64,000 bases of DNA from Dipteris shenzhenensis (taxonomy: Eukaryota; Polypodiophyta; Polypodiopsida; Gleicheniales): the NCBI GenBank assembly GCA_047967505.1, contig CM106538.1. One strand, given 5' to 3'. The notes under the pieces are model-generated. The model worked only from the letters and a program-made list of their open reading frames with translations, made no database searches and was not told the DNA's origin. Position numbers and translations under genes: made by a program. Shown in pieces: positions 23,986-36,080 of the stretch. How positions within the stretch are numbered: the first letter of the stretch is position 1; each line of letters begins with the position of its first letter.

Positions 23986-24327
23986 TGGTGAGATATGGTG
24001 CCATGTGCACATATTAGAGGCTAAGGTATGGTTAAGGAATGTATTAAAGTAGCCACCCTAGGATGTGGACTACATGATGTGAGGATGTGGATTGAGGACA
24101 TCCACAAGGAGAGATGTGGATCAGAGGATCCCATAGGTGTTGACTATTCAAAGGGCTCTCTCTATATAAGAAGCCTATTATGTATTGTTGATGATATAGA
24201 TTTGCAATAGATTGATTCGTAGTTTCTCATCATCTCTTTCATGAAGTTTCTTCTATGCTTTGAGCCTCCATAGTTCTTATGCTCATCTAGTTGCACTAGG
24301 TTTAGCATGATCTTACATTCTTTGACA
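23986..24327 (+). mobile_element. 5' LTR of the gag-only element
   Basis: Begins TGGTGAGATATGG and ends TTTGACA. A promoter-like TATATAA lies at about 24161-24168 (CTCTCTATATAAGAAG). The matching word in the 3' LTR is CTCTTTACATAAGAAG, so only the 5' copy keeps the TATA box. Confidence 0.9.
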
Positions 24328-24340
24328 TGGTATCAGAGCT
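24328..24340 (+). promoter_or_regulatory. Primer binding site (initiator Met tRNA)
   Basis: TGGTATCAGAGCT directly follows the LTR end and complements the 3' end of plant initiator Met tRNA, the usual minus-strand primer of plant copia elements. Confidence 0.92.
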
Positions 24341-25420
24341 AGTTTAGCTAAGCCTAGATTTGTTTCGGAATGTTTCTATATTGTAGAGAGAGAATAGAGT
24401 CCATCCATTTCTATGCATTTGAGAAAGAAATTTCAATCATTTCTTCCATATATTTTAGTTAGTGTGAGAGAAATCTTAGAGTTCTTCTCTAATTGAGAAA
24501 GGTTGCCTTGAACACGGCATAACCTTCTGTCCTCTAGAAAAGTTTGTCATTGACTACATGTGGGTTGAATGCTTCAACAGCCTTCTGCATTCCTATTCCG
24601 ATTGCAATAGAAGGTTGCGGAGCCAGAATTCAAGGAGGCGACATGTGAGAATCGTGAAATTGGGAAAACCTAGGACACTGAAGATCAAGCACCTCCCGAA
24701 GCTTCAATTTTGATGGATCTCTCCTTTTGCTCTATTGGCTAAGTTAAGGGACGCATACGTTAATCTTCTCTTGGCTGCTTCGTTGAAACTCAACTCCACA
24801 GATGCTCCAGTGTGATGGGCTCTACCTTTGGAGCAATTCAGCGTGGGCAGTGACCTAGCACATCGGCCAAGCCCGAGCCCAGACAACCTGGCTTTGTGCT
24901 CAACGACAACACCTGCTTCACCACCCACGGCCAACGACCTACAACGCTAGCGCATCTACGAGCGCCTAGCACTTCTTCAAATGGGTTTTGTCCTCCAAGC
25001 TTCACTGCAATAGCTTCATGGCATGGCACAAGCATGGAGGCTTGGGATCATCCAGTTGGTATAAGCAGTTTTGCTGCGAAACTATTGGGTTGCCTCGGGT
25101 ACATGAGCTCTGTTGGTCGTGAAGTCAACCACATTGGCCATGGTTAGGTTATGGGGTTAGTTAAATGCATAGTGCACAGAGGCCCTTACTAAGCACAGTT
25201 TGGAATGCACCATATGAACCCCTGTGCCACATCATCAATTGCCCCTCTTTTTCACAAAAACTTCGACAAGCCGTAACTTTCAATCCATAAAGAATTTGCA
25301 TGCGCTCCAAAAAGGAAAAATAATCGATTTTTCGAGCTCTACGCTCTGTTAAGTCAGAATCATTGTTAGCAATTAGCACTACTAGATTTGAAAGTTTTTT
25401 TAACTGGTAAGACCTTTGCA

Positions 25421-26083
25421 ATGGCAATATGCACCCCAATTGTTGAGAAATTCACTGGGGAAGGATTTCCCACCTGGTCTACACAAATGAGTTATCTCTT
25501 AATGCATCAAAAGCTTTGGAAGACTATAAAAGAAGATATACCCACTGTACAAAATGATGCCTGGAAGGAAAAAGACAAAGCAGCACTATCACTCATTGGC
25601 TTGCACTTGGGTCCAAACATAATTCATCATAAGACTGAATTCTATGGTTTGCACGTGAGCTTCAATGAATCCATGGCACAATTTGTCAACAAAATCAAAA
25701 GCATTATGAGCCAACTAGAGGCATAAATGCAAAAGTATGGGAAAAAGATGCACTTGCAATCCTCCTTAAAAGCATGCCTACAGAGTACAACGCACTGACA
25801 ACCACTTTAAAGAATCTCCCAGATCCAAAGTTTGAGGAATATGTATCCTCTCTTCTTGAAAAAGAAAGAGAGTTGAAGGCATCGACATCAACATCTACAT
25901 CAAACATGCAACATCAATAATTAAGAACAAGCATTGTTCAGTAAAACATCAACGAAGTGTTACCATTGCGGAAGGATGGATCACTATCAAAGTGACTCGA
26001 GACTGAAGAACAAACCAAAGTGTCACCATTGCAAGAATCTGGGACAAAAGGAAGAAGATTGCATATTGAAGAACTAGCAGGTC
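25421..26083 (+). pseudogene. Copia-type gag with two decayed zinc knuckles
   Basis: The ORF starting at about 25421 (MAICTPIVEKFTGEGFPTWS) matches the N-terminus of plant copia Gag (UBN2/DUF4219 type; FxGxxFxxWxxxM). It continues with LMHQKLWKTIKEDIP and SFNESMAQFVNKIKSI to a stop at 25724-25726. Beyond the stop, in other frames, it has the KSMPTEYNALTTTLKNLPDP-like part near 25770-25820. At 25958-26002 the motif is CYHCGRMDHYQSDS, where the final Cys is Ser. At 26010-26052 it is CHHCKNLGQKEEDC, where the His is Gln. A lysine-rich end follows. No pol follows; the polypurine tract comes about 190 bp later. Confidence 0.78.
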
Positions 26084-26267
26084 AACTACGTGGAGTCATC
26101 ATCAAGCCATGAGCAGAATGACAAGAAACAACATGTATTGAGAAGCAAAAACCTTGCCGCCTTTAGCTCGCATGTTTGTAAATCAAGCTTGACCACTTGA
26201 GACCAGGGGAGGATTTGATCTTGTAACTCACATCTGACCACTTTGCAGTAGCCAATGGATCATGGCA

Positions 26268-26278
26268 TCAAGGGGAGG
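26268..26278 (+). promoter_or_regulatory. Polypurine tract of the gag-only element
   Basis: The purine run AAGGGGAGG lies immediately upstream of the TGTTGAGATATGG start of the 3' LTR. Confidence 0.75.
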
Positions 26279-26620
26279 TGTTGAGATATGGTGCCATGTG
26301 CACATATTAGAGGCTAAGGTATGGTATAGGAATGTATTAAAGTAGCCACCCTAGGATGTGGACTACGTGATGTGAGGATGTGGATTGAGGACATCCACAA
26401 GGAGAGATGTGGATCAGAGGATCCCACAGGTGTTGACTATTCTAAGGGCTCTCTTTACATAAGAAGCCTATTATGTATTGTTGATGATATAGATTTGCAA
26501 TAGATTGATTCATAGTTTCTCATCATCTCTTTCATGAAGTTTCTTCTATGCTTTGAGCCTCCGTAGTTCTTATGCTCATCTAATTGCACTAGGTTTAGCA
26601 CGATCTTACATTCTTTGACA
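26279..26620 (+). mobile_element. 3' LTR of the gag-only element
   Basis: Same length as the 5' LTR and about 96% identical by eye. Begins TGTTGAGATATGG and ends TTTGACA, followed by the TCATT target copy. Confidence 0.9.
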
Positions 26621-26625
26621 TCATT

Positions 26626-29600
26626 GCCCTTCCATTTGCATAGCTTGGATGCCTCAACTTTACATTCATTGACCTCCCAACATTCACTCTTTCATACAAC
26701 TATTTTTTTCAATATTTTGTAGGGATATGGATTGATGTGCATGCTAGATCACATTGAAATATTAAAGAGAAGAAGAGAATCAAGGGAGATATACTATCTC
26801 AAACATTTTGATGGAATTGGAAGAACAAATCTCCATAGTTACAAGTACAAAGCTATATAACCTATTAGATTTCAATTTGTTAGTTGTTTCTATATTACAA
26901 AAGTCTCCCACATTACAAGCACCTCCTTAGTAATGGCACCATGTCTCACAAATGCTAGACATAAATAGACTTTTACATGTCACAAATGTGGTACATGTGC
27001 AATAATTACATTTAGAGATATAACAAGGGAATAATAATTGCTAATCTCATTGCAACTTGCACTCTTATAAGAGGGAGTAGCATTGAAAGGAGAATGTTGT
27101 AGTGCTCCCTTCAAATATTTTTTCATAAGTGTCTTATTTATAAAGTATGGTGTGTATTGGCTCTTTCCATCCCTTTGATTTCATTTAATTTTGCTAAAAC
27201 ATTTAAAACTGTTAGTCTTTTCAATTCCTCAACTAATTTTTTATTAAAACCATGGTAATTTTTAGTTGTAATAGCTACATAAATACTGTGGAACATGTAA
27301 GCATACATTTTCCCCCCTTTTTGATAGCTAGATGTTTTTATCACACAAAAAATGATATTCAAATGTTCATAAATTTTTACATCTAAACTCTTTAACAAGG
27401 AGGCTTTTTAAAGTTAAAAGATGCTTATTTGTTAAGAGCCTTATCAACAAAAATGTGTTTAGAAAACATGATGTAGCTTTGTAAGATAAGGCTCTTTATG
27501 TGCCAAGTTGTAGATTGATTTTCTTTTTTGTGATCATATAATTATGTTATGTGTGCCAGTACCATGGGTATACGAGCTAGTTACCAAAGCATAACTTCAT
27601 CATATGTAACCAAGCATATGGTTAATCAATGATTACATGAACCAAGTGAAACCTTGAACCATGAATCTTATGCCAGAGTTAGAAAGCTAGGTAAGTTACT
27701 TATGCTAGTGAGTTAAATATATTAGCTAATCAATTAAATGCTTGTAGTCAATGAGAGCACGTCGATGAAGTGGTTAGAGAGAACTCTTTGACCAAAAACT
27801 GTAAGCTTGGCCAAGTACTTACTACTATTTCTTCAGCTCCAAGTCAAGTTCTTGGTAGATCAACTCTAAGTCAAGTTCTTGGTAGATCAACTCAACAATT
27901 GAATTAGTTGCCCTTTTCAAACTTTTACCACGCATATTTGCGTCCAACCAATAGTTGAGTCTGTATTGCATTTTCTACTTGTCAAAAAATGATTATAATA
28001 TCTTTATCCAATCAAAATTTCATTTTAACTTAAAAACTTTGTTCTATTTATTTATTGACAATGTTATTAAAATAGAATAATCTTAAAATATAATGGTTAT
28101 AGGTGTTTTATAGGGCTGAAAACTAATTTTTTTTGCATTTTTTTGCAATAACACAAAATACTCATGGGATAACAAATTTTAGTTTTTTCCCATTGAAGTG
28201 TAGTATAATAATAGTTTCAAACACACCTTGGTCTCATTTATGAACCTAATGCTCTGAATCGTATGAAACTTTACGAGACATACTCAATGGAAACAACTAA
28301 ATCTATTTATTAGCACTACCTTCCAAGCAACGCTATCGTCACATTTTTCTTTAAAAAGTGTCCCACACCATTTTTTGCCACGTGGCCCCCTTCTATTTTG
28401 GTTCTCTCTCTCTCACTCACACACACTTTCTTTTTTTAAGAACTCTCTGTCTCTCTCTCTCTCTAACGGAGTTTGCAAATCATTAGAACTTTCCTATACA
28501 CAGGCTTCCATCACAAGTGTTGCAAATTAATCATTCATTCATCTTGATAATTATTTTCCTTTGAGAGAACCAATTGAAGGTAGTGCTCACAAATACTTGT
28601 ACTCACTTGTTCATTTCTTAATATCATGGCAAGAATACTAAAAATTTGAGAAGGCCATTGGAAAAACAATTACCACTCAAAATTTTCCAAAATTTGGCTC
28701 AACAACAATATCTTCTTCTCTTTAGAAGAATGTCATTCACAGTCTACTTCAAGCATGAAAGTCAATACTTTTTTGAAGCAATTCATCAAGCATAGGGTAA
28801 TGTCTACTTAGAACAAGGTGGGGATCCCACTAATTCCACCAAACTAAAATGTCTTTCTTATAAATGAATTTGCAAAAGTTCGTTCCAACATGGAGAGATG
28901 CATATTTTAATAGCTTCGCAATAATGCATAACGTGACTCCCTTGAAGTTCTCTCTCAAGGTCTATCATAAGAAGGAAGGAGAAGGTTGCTATTGTAGCCT
29001 CCTAAATGTGTATGTAACAAGAAAGGCCTATCTTTGAAAGATATTGATATGAAGATAACAATTGAGAAGGGGACATTACACTTTGAAAGATATTGATATA
29101 AAGATAACAATTGATAAGGGGAGATTACACGCAATGACACCAAGAATGGAGAAGAGAAATCACTCAAAATCAGGATGATTAATGCAAAGAAAATTAATGG
29201 GAAAGGGAGAGTTTGATAGTAACCAACAATAAGAATGCCAATCAAAATCAAGAACATTCCAAAATTGAATGTGATAACTTACATTTCACACTACCATCAT
29301 TGTGCTTTGTTGGGTATGCAAGCACCATAACATCCATATATACTGCATTAAAGAGCTCATACAAGATTTGAAGTAAATGAACTCATACAAGCTCTCCCCC
29401 TCAGTCAACAACAAGCCCCACACATTATCATATTAATGTCTATTCATTCACAAAATATGATGAAAAGGAGATTAAATCGTTAAAAGACATATACAGCCTA
29501 ACCATATCTACAAGTACTTAAAAGCAGTTTACGAGAAAAGCAACCAAACACAAGATCCTTTTTATCAAGCCCCATATGTTCCCTGTTAAAAGCCTCCCTC

Positions 29601-29760
29601 CTACCAATGGAAGCATTAATCAAGGCTGCTTGACAAAATTATGATTGCTGTAGCCTGAAGAAATTTAGAACATCATAACATTGCTTTTGGCAACCCAAAA
29701 ATAAGCTTCCATATTCTAAACCGACATTTCCTTAAATTCTGTTTTAAACGATTCAGATGG
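26626..29760. other. No gene seen; small tandem duplications
   Basis: AT-rich sequence. 27836-27896 contains a ~31-bp unit twice (AAGTCAAGTTCTTGGTAGATC). 28409-28465 is CT-rich simple sequence. 29031-29129 repeats a ~49-bp unit (TTTGAAAGATATTGATAT) twice. The short minus-strand ORF at 27138-27398 has no motif I recognise. Confidence 0.45.
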
Positions 29761-29840
29761 CAGGTAGTTAATACTTGACTACTGTAGCCTGAGGAAATTT
29801 ACATCCGTGTTCACCTACCACAAAAGGTTGTGCTCCAAAC

Positions 29841-32026
29841 TTAGTGAAAATACGATGGTGCATAGGCAGAGGAACTGAGGAGCTCATCTCCATACTGGTA
29901 GCTACCATATGAAGCAGATGGATTAGAATAAGCAGAGGCTGAATAAACTGATGGACCAACCAAATCAGCAGAATAGGGGTAAGACAGTGAACCAGGACCT
30001 CTGCTATCAGCTCCATATAAAGACCCATAACTAGGTTGGGGTCGTCTCTCGTAAGTGGTTTGACTACCAAGCCCATAAGATGAGATTGCAGCCCCACCAA
30101 ACCGTCCTCGATCCGATGTTGCAGCATGACCTTGGCTTCCACTTAAGCGTCGTTTCTTGGTTTGAGGTTGGATCTTGCCTATGGTAGCCGCTTTCTTCCT
30201 GTCTGCCTTTGCTTTCTCCAACTGCCCTGCACGTCTCTGCAATGGCTCAGTGGGGTACTGAGAAGCCAGATTGTACTCCTCAATAGCTCGCAAAACCGCT
30301 TTAATGGCAGACAGCTCCTTCATCGAGGACTCATTCTGCTCCAAACATCAATTGAAATAAAGAATATTTAGGAGCTGCAAGACTCTGAATTGAGAAAAAA
30401 TAACAAAATTGTACCATGCAGTGGTATTTCCTTACACCAGTTACAGTTCCAGTACTTCTAATACAACGATATAACCCTCAAAACTTGAGCCTGGGAGTGA
30501 AACCTGAGCAGCAGCTGGGTTTGCTGCATTCTTTGCCAGAGACTGGGCACCCTTACGGGACTCTTTGAGATAAGCCTTCAACATTTGCACGGGCTGAACT
30601 TGGTCCATGATCCCGAAAAAGTGTGCAAAATTTAACGCTTCGATCTGTTTCCCATCCTTGTTTAAGCTGTCCACAAGGTCTGACATCCAAATTTAATCAG
30701 AACGTTCCAATTTCCGCCCCGATAAAATTGACAGCACAAACAATCAGTCAAATAAATTTAGCTTGAATAACAAAAAACACGCACACCCCTCAACACAATA
30801 GAGCTCGCTTCGGTATGAAGGTTAATCATATACTGTCTGCCAAGGTCGATACAAAATGACCTGGCACCACTTCACGTAAGAGGACAAAGCAACATGGCTT
30901 TAAAGATAGAATTAAGAGGAGGGTAGCCCCATCTCAATCAAAGCCATCAGGAGATTGCAGTCTTTTAACACTATACCGTGTTTCAGACGTGAACAACGCT
31001 CGAATCCGGGCTTGAGTCTTAGTCCACGACTAATTGACAAGAGAACCTACCTGGTATTTTAGCCGTCAGTCCAAGGGACCGGCAGAGAGCAGGCGTCTGC
31101 TTACGACGAGCAACAGCAGAGACAAGTTTCAACAGTTCGTCATCGTTAAACTCCGACGCAATACCAAACGTTGCCAGCAGCTGGAGAAAAGCCTGAGCGT
31201 CCAGAGAATTGTCATTCGCTGCATCTGCGTGGATATCCCTCTTGGATCTCCAGAGATTAGCAACCTCCTTAGCTGAATCCTTAATATTGGAGGGCACCAC
31301 GGGGTTATCCACTCCCAAATCGGGATCAGCGAGCACCTGCGCGAGGCACTCCAAGAGCAAAATGCATGCACGACGGTTAGCAGAGGCTCCCGTCTCCTTA
31401 GCATGACTGGGGTCGAGCTCTAAGAGGTGGTACCCCTCCAAGGCTTTCAAAACCAAGCGGGAAGGATCAATGGCACTCTGAAGTGCCAGAGGCATCTCGT
31501 TCCGGAGAATCCCTATCTCCTTACGACGATCGACAATATACTTCACGAGCCCTTCGCCATCCATATTCTCGCACAAGGATTTAATCTCTGGTCTCACCTC
31601 TCCCGTTGCGGGTTTTGCCTTGTCTTTAGGTGCTCCGTTCGCAGCCTCAGCTTTAGACGTAGCATTTTCTGACTCGATGGTAGCAGCAGAGGTCTTGTCC
31701 TCGAGATATTTACTGCGCTCGCCTTCCAAAGCAACCAAGGCAGCATCTTTCTGTTCCTGGACCCGAGCTAGCGACGCCTGCTCTCGAGTCGAAATGGTCT
31801 CTTCCCTTTTCTCCAACGCTTTGGCCGACTCATCGTTCTTCTCTTCGAACGCCTTCTCCTTTTCGGCTAATTCCTCGAACTTCAGCTTGAGCGATTTGTC
31901 GATCTCAGAGACGTAAGCCTCCAAATCTTTCCACTCGGAGACATAAGCGTTCAGAATGTTCTTACAGGTATCGATTTCGGAGAAAGCCTTGTGGACGCGG
32001 TCCTTGGTGGAAAGGGCAGGCGCCAT
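29841..32026 (-). CDS. FRIGIDA-like protein, three coding exons
   Basis: Exons 32026-31051, 30679-30504 and 30335-29841 join in frame through GT...AG introns (31050-30680, 371 bp; 30503-30336, 168 bp), giving 548 residues. Residues ~35-110 are a charged coiled coil. The Frigida domain starts near residue 143 (RPEIKSLCENMDGEGLVKYI), with RNEMPLALQSAIDPSRLVL and ANRRACILLLECLAQVL. It crosses the first splice as AKIP/DLVDSL and the second as PAAAQ/NESSMKEL, and ends with YPTEPLQRRAGQLEKAKADRK. A basic KKRR patch near residue 442 suggests nuclear import; the tail is rich in Tyr, Ser and Gly. Plant FRIGIDA-like proteins form nuclear complexes affecting flowering and chromatin; in a plant without flowers the role is unknown. 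Length and order fit the family; no stop interrupts it. Which paralog it is cannot be told. Confidence 0.93.
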
Positions 32027-32260
32027 AATTCTGAGAAAGTCCGAACCGAATTACAGGAAGGGGATGCAAAATGGAAGATGAATTAACATGCAGAAGATGT
32101 GGAATTTACGGATTAAAAGCAAAGACCAGAGATAATCTTGACATACCTGAGCTCCAGCAAAGAACGCCAAGATGGAAGAAGATGACGGTTTAGGGTTCTG
32201 TAACGGAAGTGGATTTCACAAAAAATATAAACCGGCTCGGTTTGCGTTTAGGGTTTGGTA
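32027..32260 (-). promoter_or_regulatory. 5' UTR with intron and proximal promoter of the FRIGIDA-like gene
   Basis: A likely leader intron runs from 32146 (GAGCTCAG/GTATGT) to 32031 (TTTCTCAG), ending 4 bp before the ATG. Upstream, on the minus strand, are a TTTATATTTTTT word near 32222-32233 and AACCCTAAAC words near 32186-32198 and 32250. These resemble the telo-box seen in many plant promoters. The intron is supported by both splice sites; the promoter words are only suggestive. Confidence 0.6.
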
Positions 32261-33649
32261 GAAATTGTGCAGGGCTTAATTGTGGATTGTGGGTTTTGTA
32301 TATCTGAGTTCAAGACCCAGGGTCAACTCGCTTCTGTACAACGCAAAAAAAAAAAGTCATAAGACCCCACATGTGCTCGTGGTGCTCACCCAACCCCACT
32401 AGCCCGCAAAAATCAAGTCCCCCTACCAGTGGCTAAGACTGTGTCAGCAAAAATCTCTGTGGCAGCTTGGTGATTTTCCGCCATTCCAGCCCAACGCTGG
32501 ACTGGGATATCTAGTGGTAGCGCAAAAAGGGGTGGTGGCGGCTAGTGTTAGAGAATGTGGCACATAGCAATATAGCAACTTAGCCAATCAATTGACTCCC
32601 CATTGCCAATAGTGGTGCGAGGAAGCCCTCTAAACCTATGCTAAGGAGATTTCTACCAACCAAAACCACATAAAACTGTGTATTTAGCAATGCCTTTACC
32701 TTTAGGGAGGCAGTGCTATAGTGGAGAATTGGATTCTCCTCTAAGTGATTGTTTAAAAAAGTTAATGTTGGGTAATTCTAAGGCTAAAACTCCCTTTTAG
32801 TAGCCCAAATGCACTAAAAAGATTATTTGCTCCCTCAAAAGCACCGCTTACCACTATATCATGTGCACTTGTGCAAGTCTCTTGTTTTAGTCACATGATG
32901 GTTTAGCGGGGAAGAGGTGTGTGTGAGAGAGAAAGAAAGAAAGAAAGTCCACAAGAGAAAGAAAGAAAGAGAGAGATAATCATTCAAAGACTATAAGGGT
33001 GTGTGTGTGTGTGTGATAATCGTTCATAAGGCTTTGCATTTCCTCTGTGTGTGTGTGTGTGTGTATGTGTGAGAGAGAGAGAGAGAGAGCACGCAAAGAG
33101 ATGCAGGCTGATCGTCGTCGCTGACGAAGGTGGGAGTTAGCAATGACCTACTGTCAGAATGCAACCTTTATCTTCCACCTCTAAATTTTTCAGTTTACAA
33201 ATTTTCTTATGAGCTTTTCTTCCCTTTCATGGATTGTCATGCGGTGTTCTTTTGAATGGTGTTAGACTAGCTTTTTTATGCTTTGTTGTTTGCCTTGCAG
33301 TAGTTTCTTTTGATGCTGTTGGACTTGTTATACAAGAGCAACTTTTCTGCGGTTCTTTGTTTGGGCATTTTCGTGTTTTTTCGTGTTTGGATTGGCTTGT
33401 AGTCATTTTAACCCCTGCCTTGTTTGTTTAGTATGTGCTTTTCCACATGTTTCATTGGGGATTTGTGAATTACTCGTGAGGTGTGTGTGGTTAACTAAGA
33501 GTAGCGATTCACTTACCTACTCTTTTTCTTGCTGTTATCTTCTCCTAAATTTTTTTCGACTGCTCTAATCGTGCAAATCATCCCTATTGTGTACCCTTTT
33601 TGGGGCTTTTCTTTCCCCTACACATCACCTTGCTACTTCCCTACTTGCG
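32261..33649. other. No gene seen; microsatellite cluster 32922-33094
   Basis: Contains (GAAA)n, (TG)n and (GA)n runs at 32922-33094. The short ORFs rich in Phe, Val and Cys at 33234-33568 show no family motif. Confidence 0.45.
32922..33094. repeat. Compound microsatellites (GAAA)n, (TG)n, (GA)n
   Basis: GAGAGAAAGAAAGAAAG near 32926-32980, TG runs at 33000-33014 and 33043-33068, and a GA run at 33069-33089. Confidence 0.95.
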
Positions 33650-34499
33650 ATATTTTTTCTACAAGGGTGACGCTACGGCATCCTCTTCCACAGTTGTTGC
33701 TGCTGCTGATAAAGCATATGGTCGATGTGATCTTTCTCAAGAACCTAACCATTGACATATTGATGCTTCGAATGAAAACTTTCCACGTATGGATGCTTAA
33801 AGTGTGCCTCATGCCAGCTCAAATGCGCAATTTATTTATGATGTGCTATATGAAGATTTTGACCAAGCCTATGAAATGGGGCGAGTCTATACCAACTAAG
33901 ATTGCTTTGCCTTCTTTTTGTTTCTCCAGTTTGGCAGTAGTCAAAAAATACCATTCTCATATCTTTCCTAAGGAAGATGCCTTTAGCGAATGATGGATAA
34001 AATCTCTCTTGTCGAGATATGTGATTGAGGGCTTGTATTCTGCTGCACCACTGGGGTTTTATGAAGTGCCCTTATTGAGCCTAAACATTAGAACGTATTA
34101 CTTGAGACGTCACCATTGATGTTTGGCACACACGTACATGTGTTATCATGCCTCCTGCAAGGGATTATCAAGGTCCTAGATGCCATCGTTGCTCGAGGAG
34201 GTAGAGGTAGTTAACGCCCTTGAATATATGCGAAAAGATCTTTCTTTCATTGTTGCCTCTCTTGGTAAATTGGTTTGCCCTCCTTGTTTAACAGAGAGTC
34301 AAATAGATTTTGCATTCTACAGGACACAGATAAACCCAATATCCCTTTTGTTGCTATAGAGGTTGAAAATGTAAACATGGTGCTAATATCTTGAACTCAA
34401 ATGAGGTGTATTTACATGAGCATGTTACAGATATCACAAGTTTAACCATGTGCCCTACAAAGTGCCCTCTTTTGTTGCATCAACCTTCCCCTATGGTGG

Positions 34500-36080
34500 C
34501 AATGGTACAATCGCAAGTTAATGGCTAGTAATACAATACATGGAGAAACATATATGAACTTGCATCTGGTTTGTGGTTAGAGATTGCAACTTATCTGTTG
34601 CTCAGCAATGCTTTCCTTTGTGGAGATTTCAATAATGCTCTGAATTTGGCTGACAACACAACACATCGATCTTGCATGCTAGCACCTCATGGGCTGATAT
34701 GCTTTTTGGCATTCATGCTTATGATCTTTGGATTTAGTCAAAGCCCCATGACAAAGGGTTTACATTTCATCACGATGCACATTCACAGTATTGGGGGGCT
34801 GACATGATAGGCGGTAACTGATTCATGCTAACATGATGATTTCACAGGTGATATGTGGGTGGATCACTCGCTCCTACTTTTTGATCATTCACCCCTTTAG
34901 ACATGACTCTATTTTTTGGTATGAGTACGGATGCTTCCCATGCAAAAATTGATAATCGTTAACAAAATTTATATGGAACATCGTGAGTTTGTTGAGATGG
35001 TAAAACATGCACTCATGCCTTTGCTCCTTCAAGCTAGTAAGGATATGAATGTGGACTAGTACTCATTTGCCATGAGGATCCAATATGTCATAAAACAGTA
35101 TGGCTAACAATAGATAGGGGAACAAAGACAACATGTGGCAATTAAAACAGAAAATACAAAAAGAGTCACAACTATGTCAGTTCAAACCATTGCAAAATGT
35201 TGAGAGGCTTGATTTTCACCAAACAAAAATGGCAAATCTAAGCACAACAAAAATCTTTGAGGATAAGGGTTGCTCATCCAAAGGTTTCTTCATTGCATGT
35301 GAAAAGTAGTAGTGATATAATTTTTTTTATTGCAAAATTGACATGATTCAAATGGTGCAAAATTTTCAATGATGTGATATAGTCAATTCTTTACCTGATT
35401 GGACATCCATAGAGTGCAATGGGCACCTTGCATTCTTCTCTTGCAATGTGAAAAGAAAAGTTTTGTGGCCCAAGCATTCTAGAAAAATATTAAATGAAGA
35501 GGAAAAGGATCTTTGAATGGGGAAAAAGGAACATGCTTTATGTTAGTGGGAATATAATAAATGAAAAGGAAAAGGATCTTCAAATGGGGGAGTAGAGACA
35601 TGCTCTATGTTCGTGGAAACGGCATTTTCCATGGTCATTTTGGAATGGAAGATCCCCTTGCACCCACATTCATACAAGATGTCTTCACTTTTGTCTGCAA
35701 GATGATGATCAGAATGCTAAAGAAAAGCTGATGTAGGCATTGAAGAAATTTTAACTCTTCAATGGTATGAGAAGATAGCTAACAAACGAAAACATAAAGC
35801 GGGGGTAGAGGAATTAACATATTAGAGATGGTTGTGATCGTGCTCTATGTTAGTGGAAATGGCCATTTCCATGGTCATTTTGAAGATGGAAGATCCCCTT
35901 GCACTCACATTCATACAAAATGTCATGACTTTTTCCTGCAAGAGGATAATCAAAATGCTGAAGAAAAGCTAGATGTAGGCATTGAAGTAATTTTAACTGG
36001 TGAATGGTATGAGAAATAGCCAACAAACAAAAACATAAAGGTGGGTAGAGCAATTAAGATGATGGGAGATGGTTGTGATC
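34500..36080 (+). pseudogene. LINE ORF2 remnant: endonuclease and EN-RT linker
   Basis: The translated sequence, spread over frames, fits a plant L1-type LINE. LWLEIATYL then FLCGDFNNALNLADNTTH (the GDFN catalytic motif) are at 34565-34665. FGIHAYDLWI, KPHDKGFTFHHDAHSQYWG and VDHSLLLFDHSPL (the DHxP ending motif) are at 34700-34900. VEMVKHALMPLLLQASKDM follows at about 34995-35045. The 35838-36019 reading frame (GNGHFHGHF, CHDFFLQEDNQNAEEKL) fits the linker between endonuclease and RT. The RT itself is absent. Stops and frame changes are frequent. 33650-34500 may be ORF1 or leader, but no motif confirms it. Confidence 0.68.
35600..36055 (+). repeat. Tandem duplication of about 238 bp in the LINE remnant
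   Basis: The unit starts TGCTCTATGTT.GTGGAAA and runs through CATGGTCATTTT, AAGATCCCCTTGCAC.CACATTCATACAA and GATGTAGGCATTGAAG. The copies begin at about 35603 and 35841 and differ at scattered sites. Confidence 0.9.

Larger units (their letters stand above)
23986..26620 (+). mobile_element. Complete gag-only copia-like LTR retrotransposon, 2.6 kb
   Basis: Two 342-bp LTRs (23986-24327, 26279-26620) flank 1.95 kb. The first LTR is followed at once by TGGTATCAGAGCT, the initiator-Met tRNA primer site. The second is preceded by AAGGGGAGG. Flanking 5-mers TCGTT (23981-23985) and TCATT (26621-26625) are a target duplication with one mismatch. The LTRs differ at only about a dozen sites. Inside there is a gag-like gene and zinc knuckles but no protease, integrase or RT, so the element must be non-autonomous and depend on a relative. 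Confidence 0.9.

Noticed and set aside
31129-31916. ORFs on both strands within the FRIGIDA-like exon 1
   Set aside because: Other-frame shadows of the true coding frame; no motifs.
35600-36055. Possible CRISPR-like or satellite array
   Set aside because: Only two units, long and diverged, within a LINE remnant; it is a simple tandem duplication.
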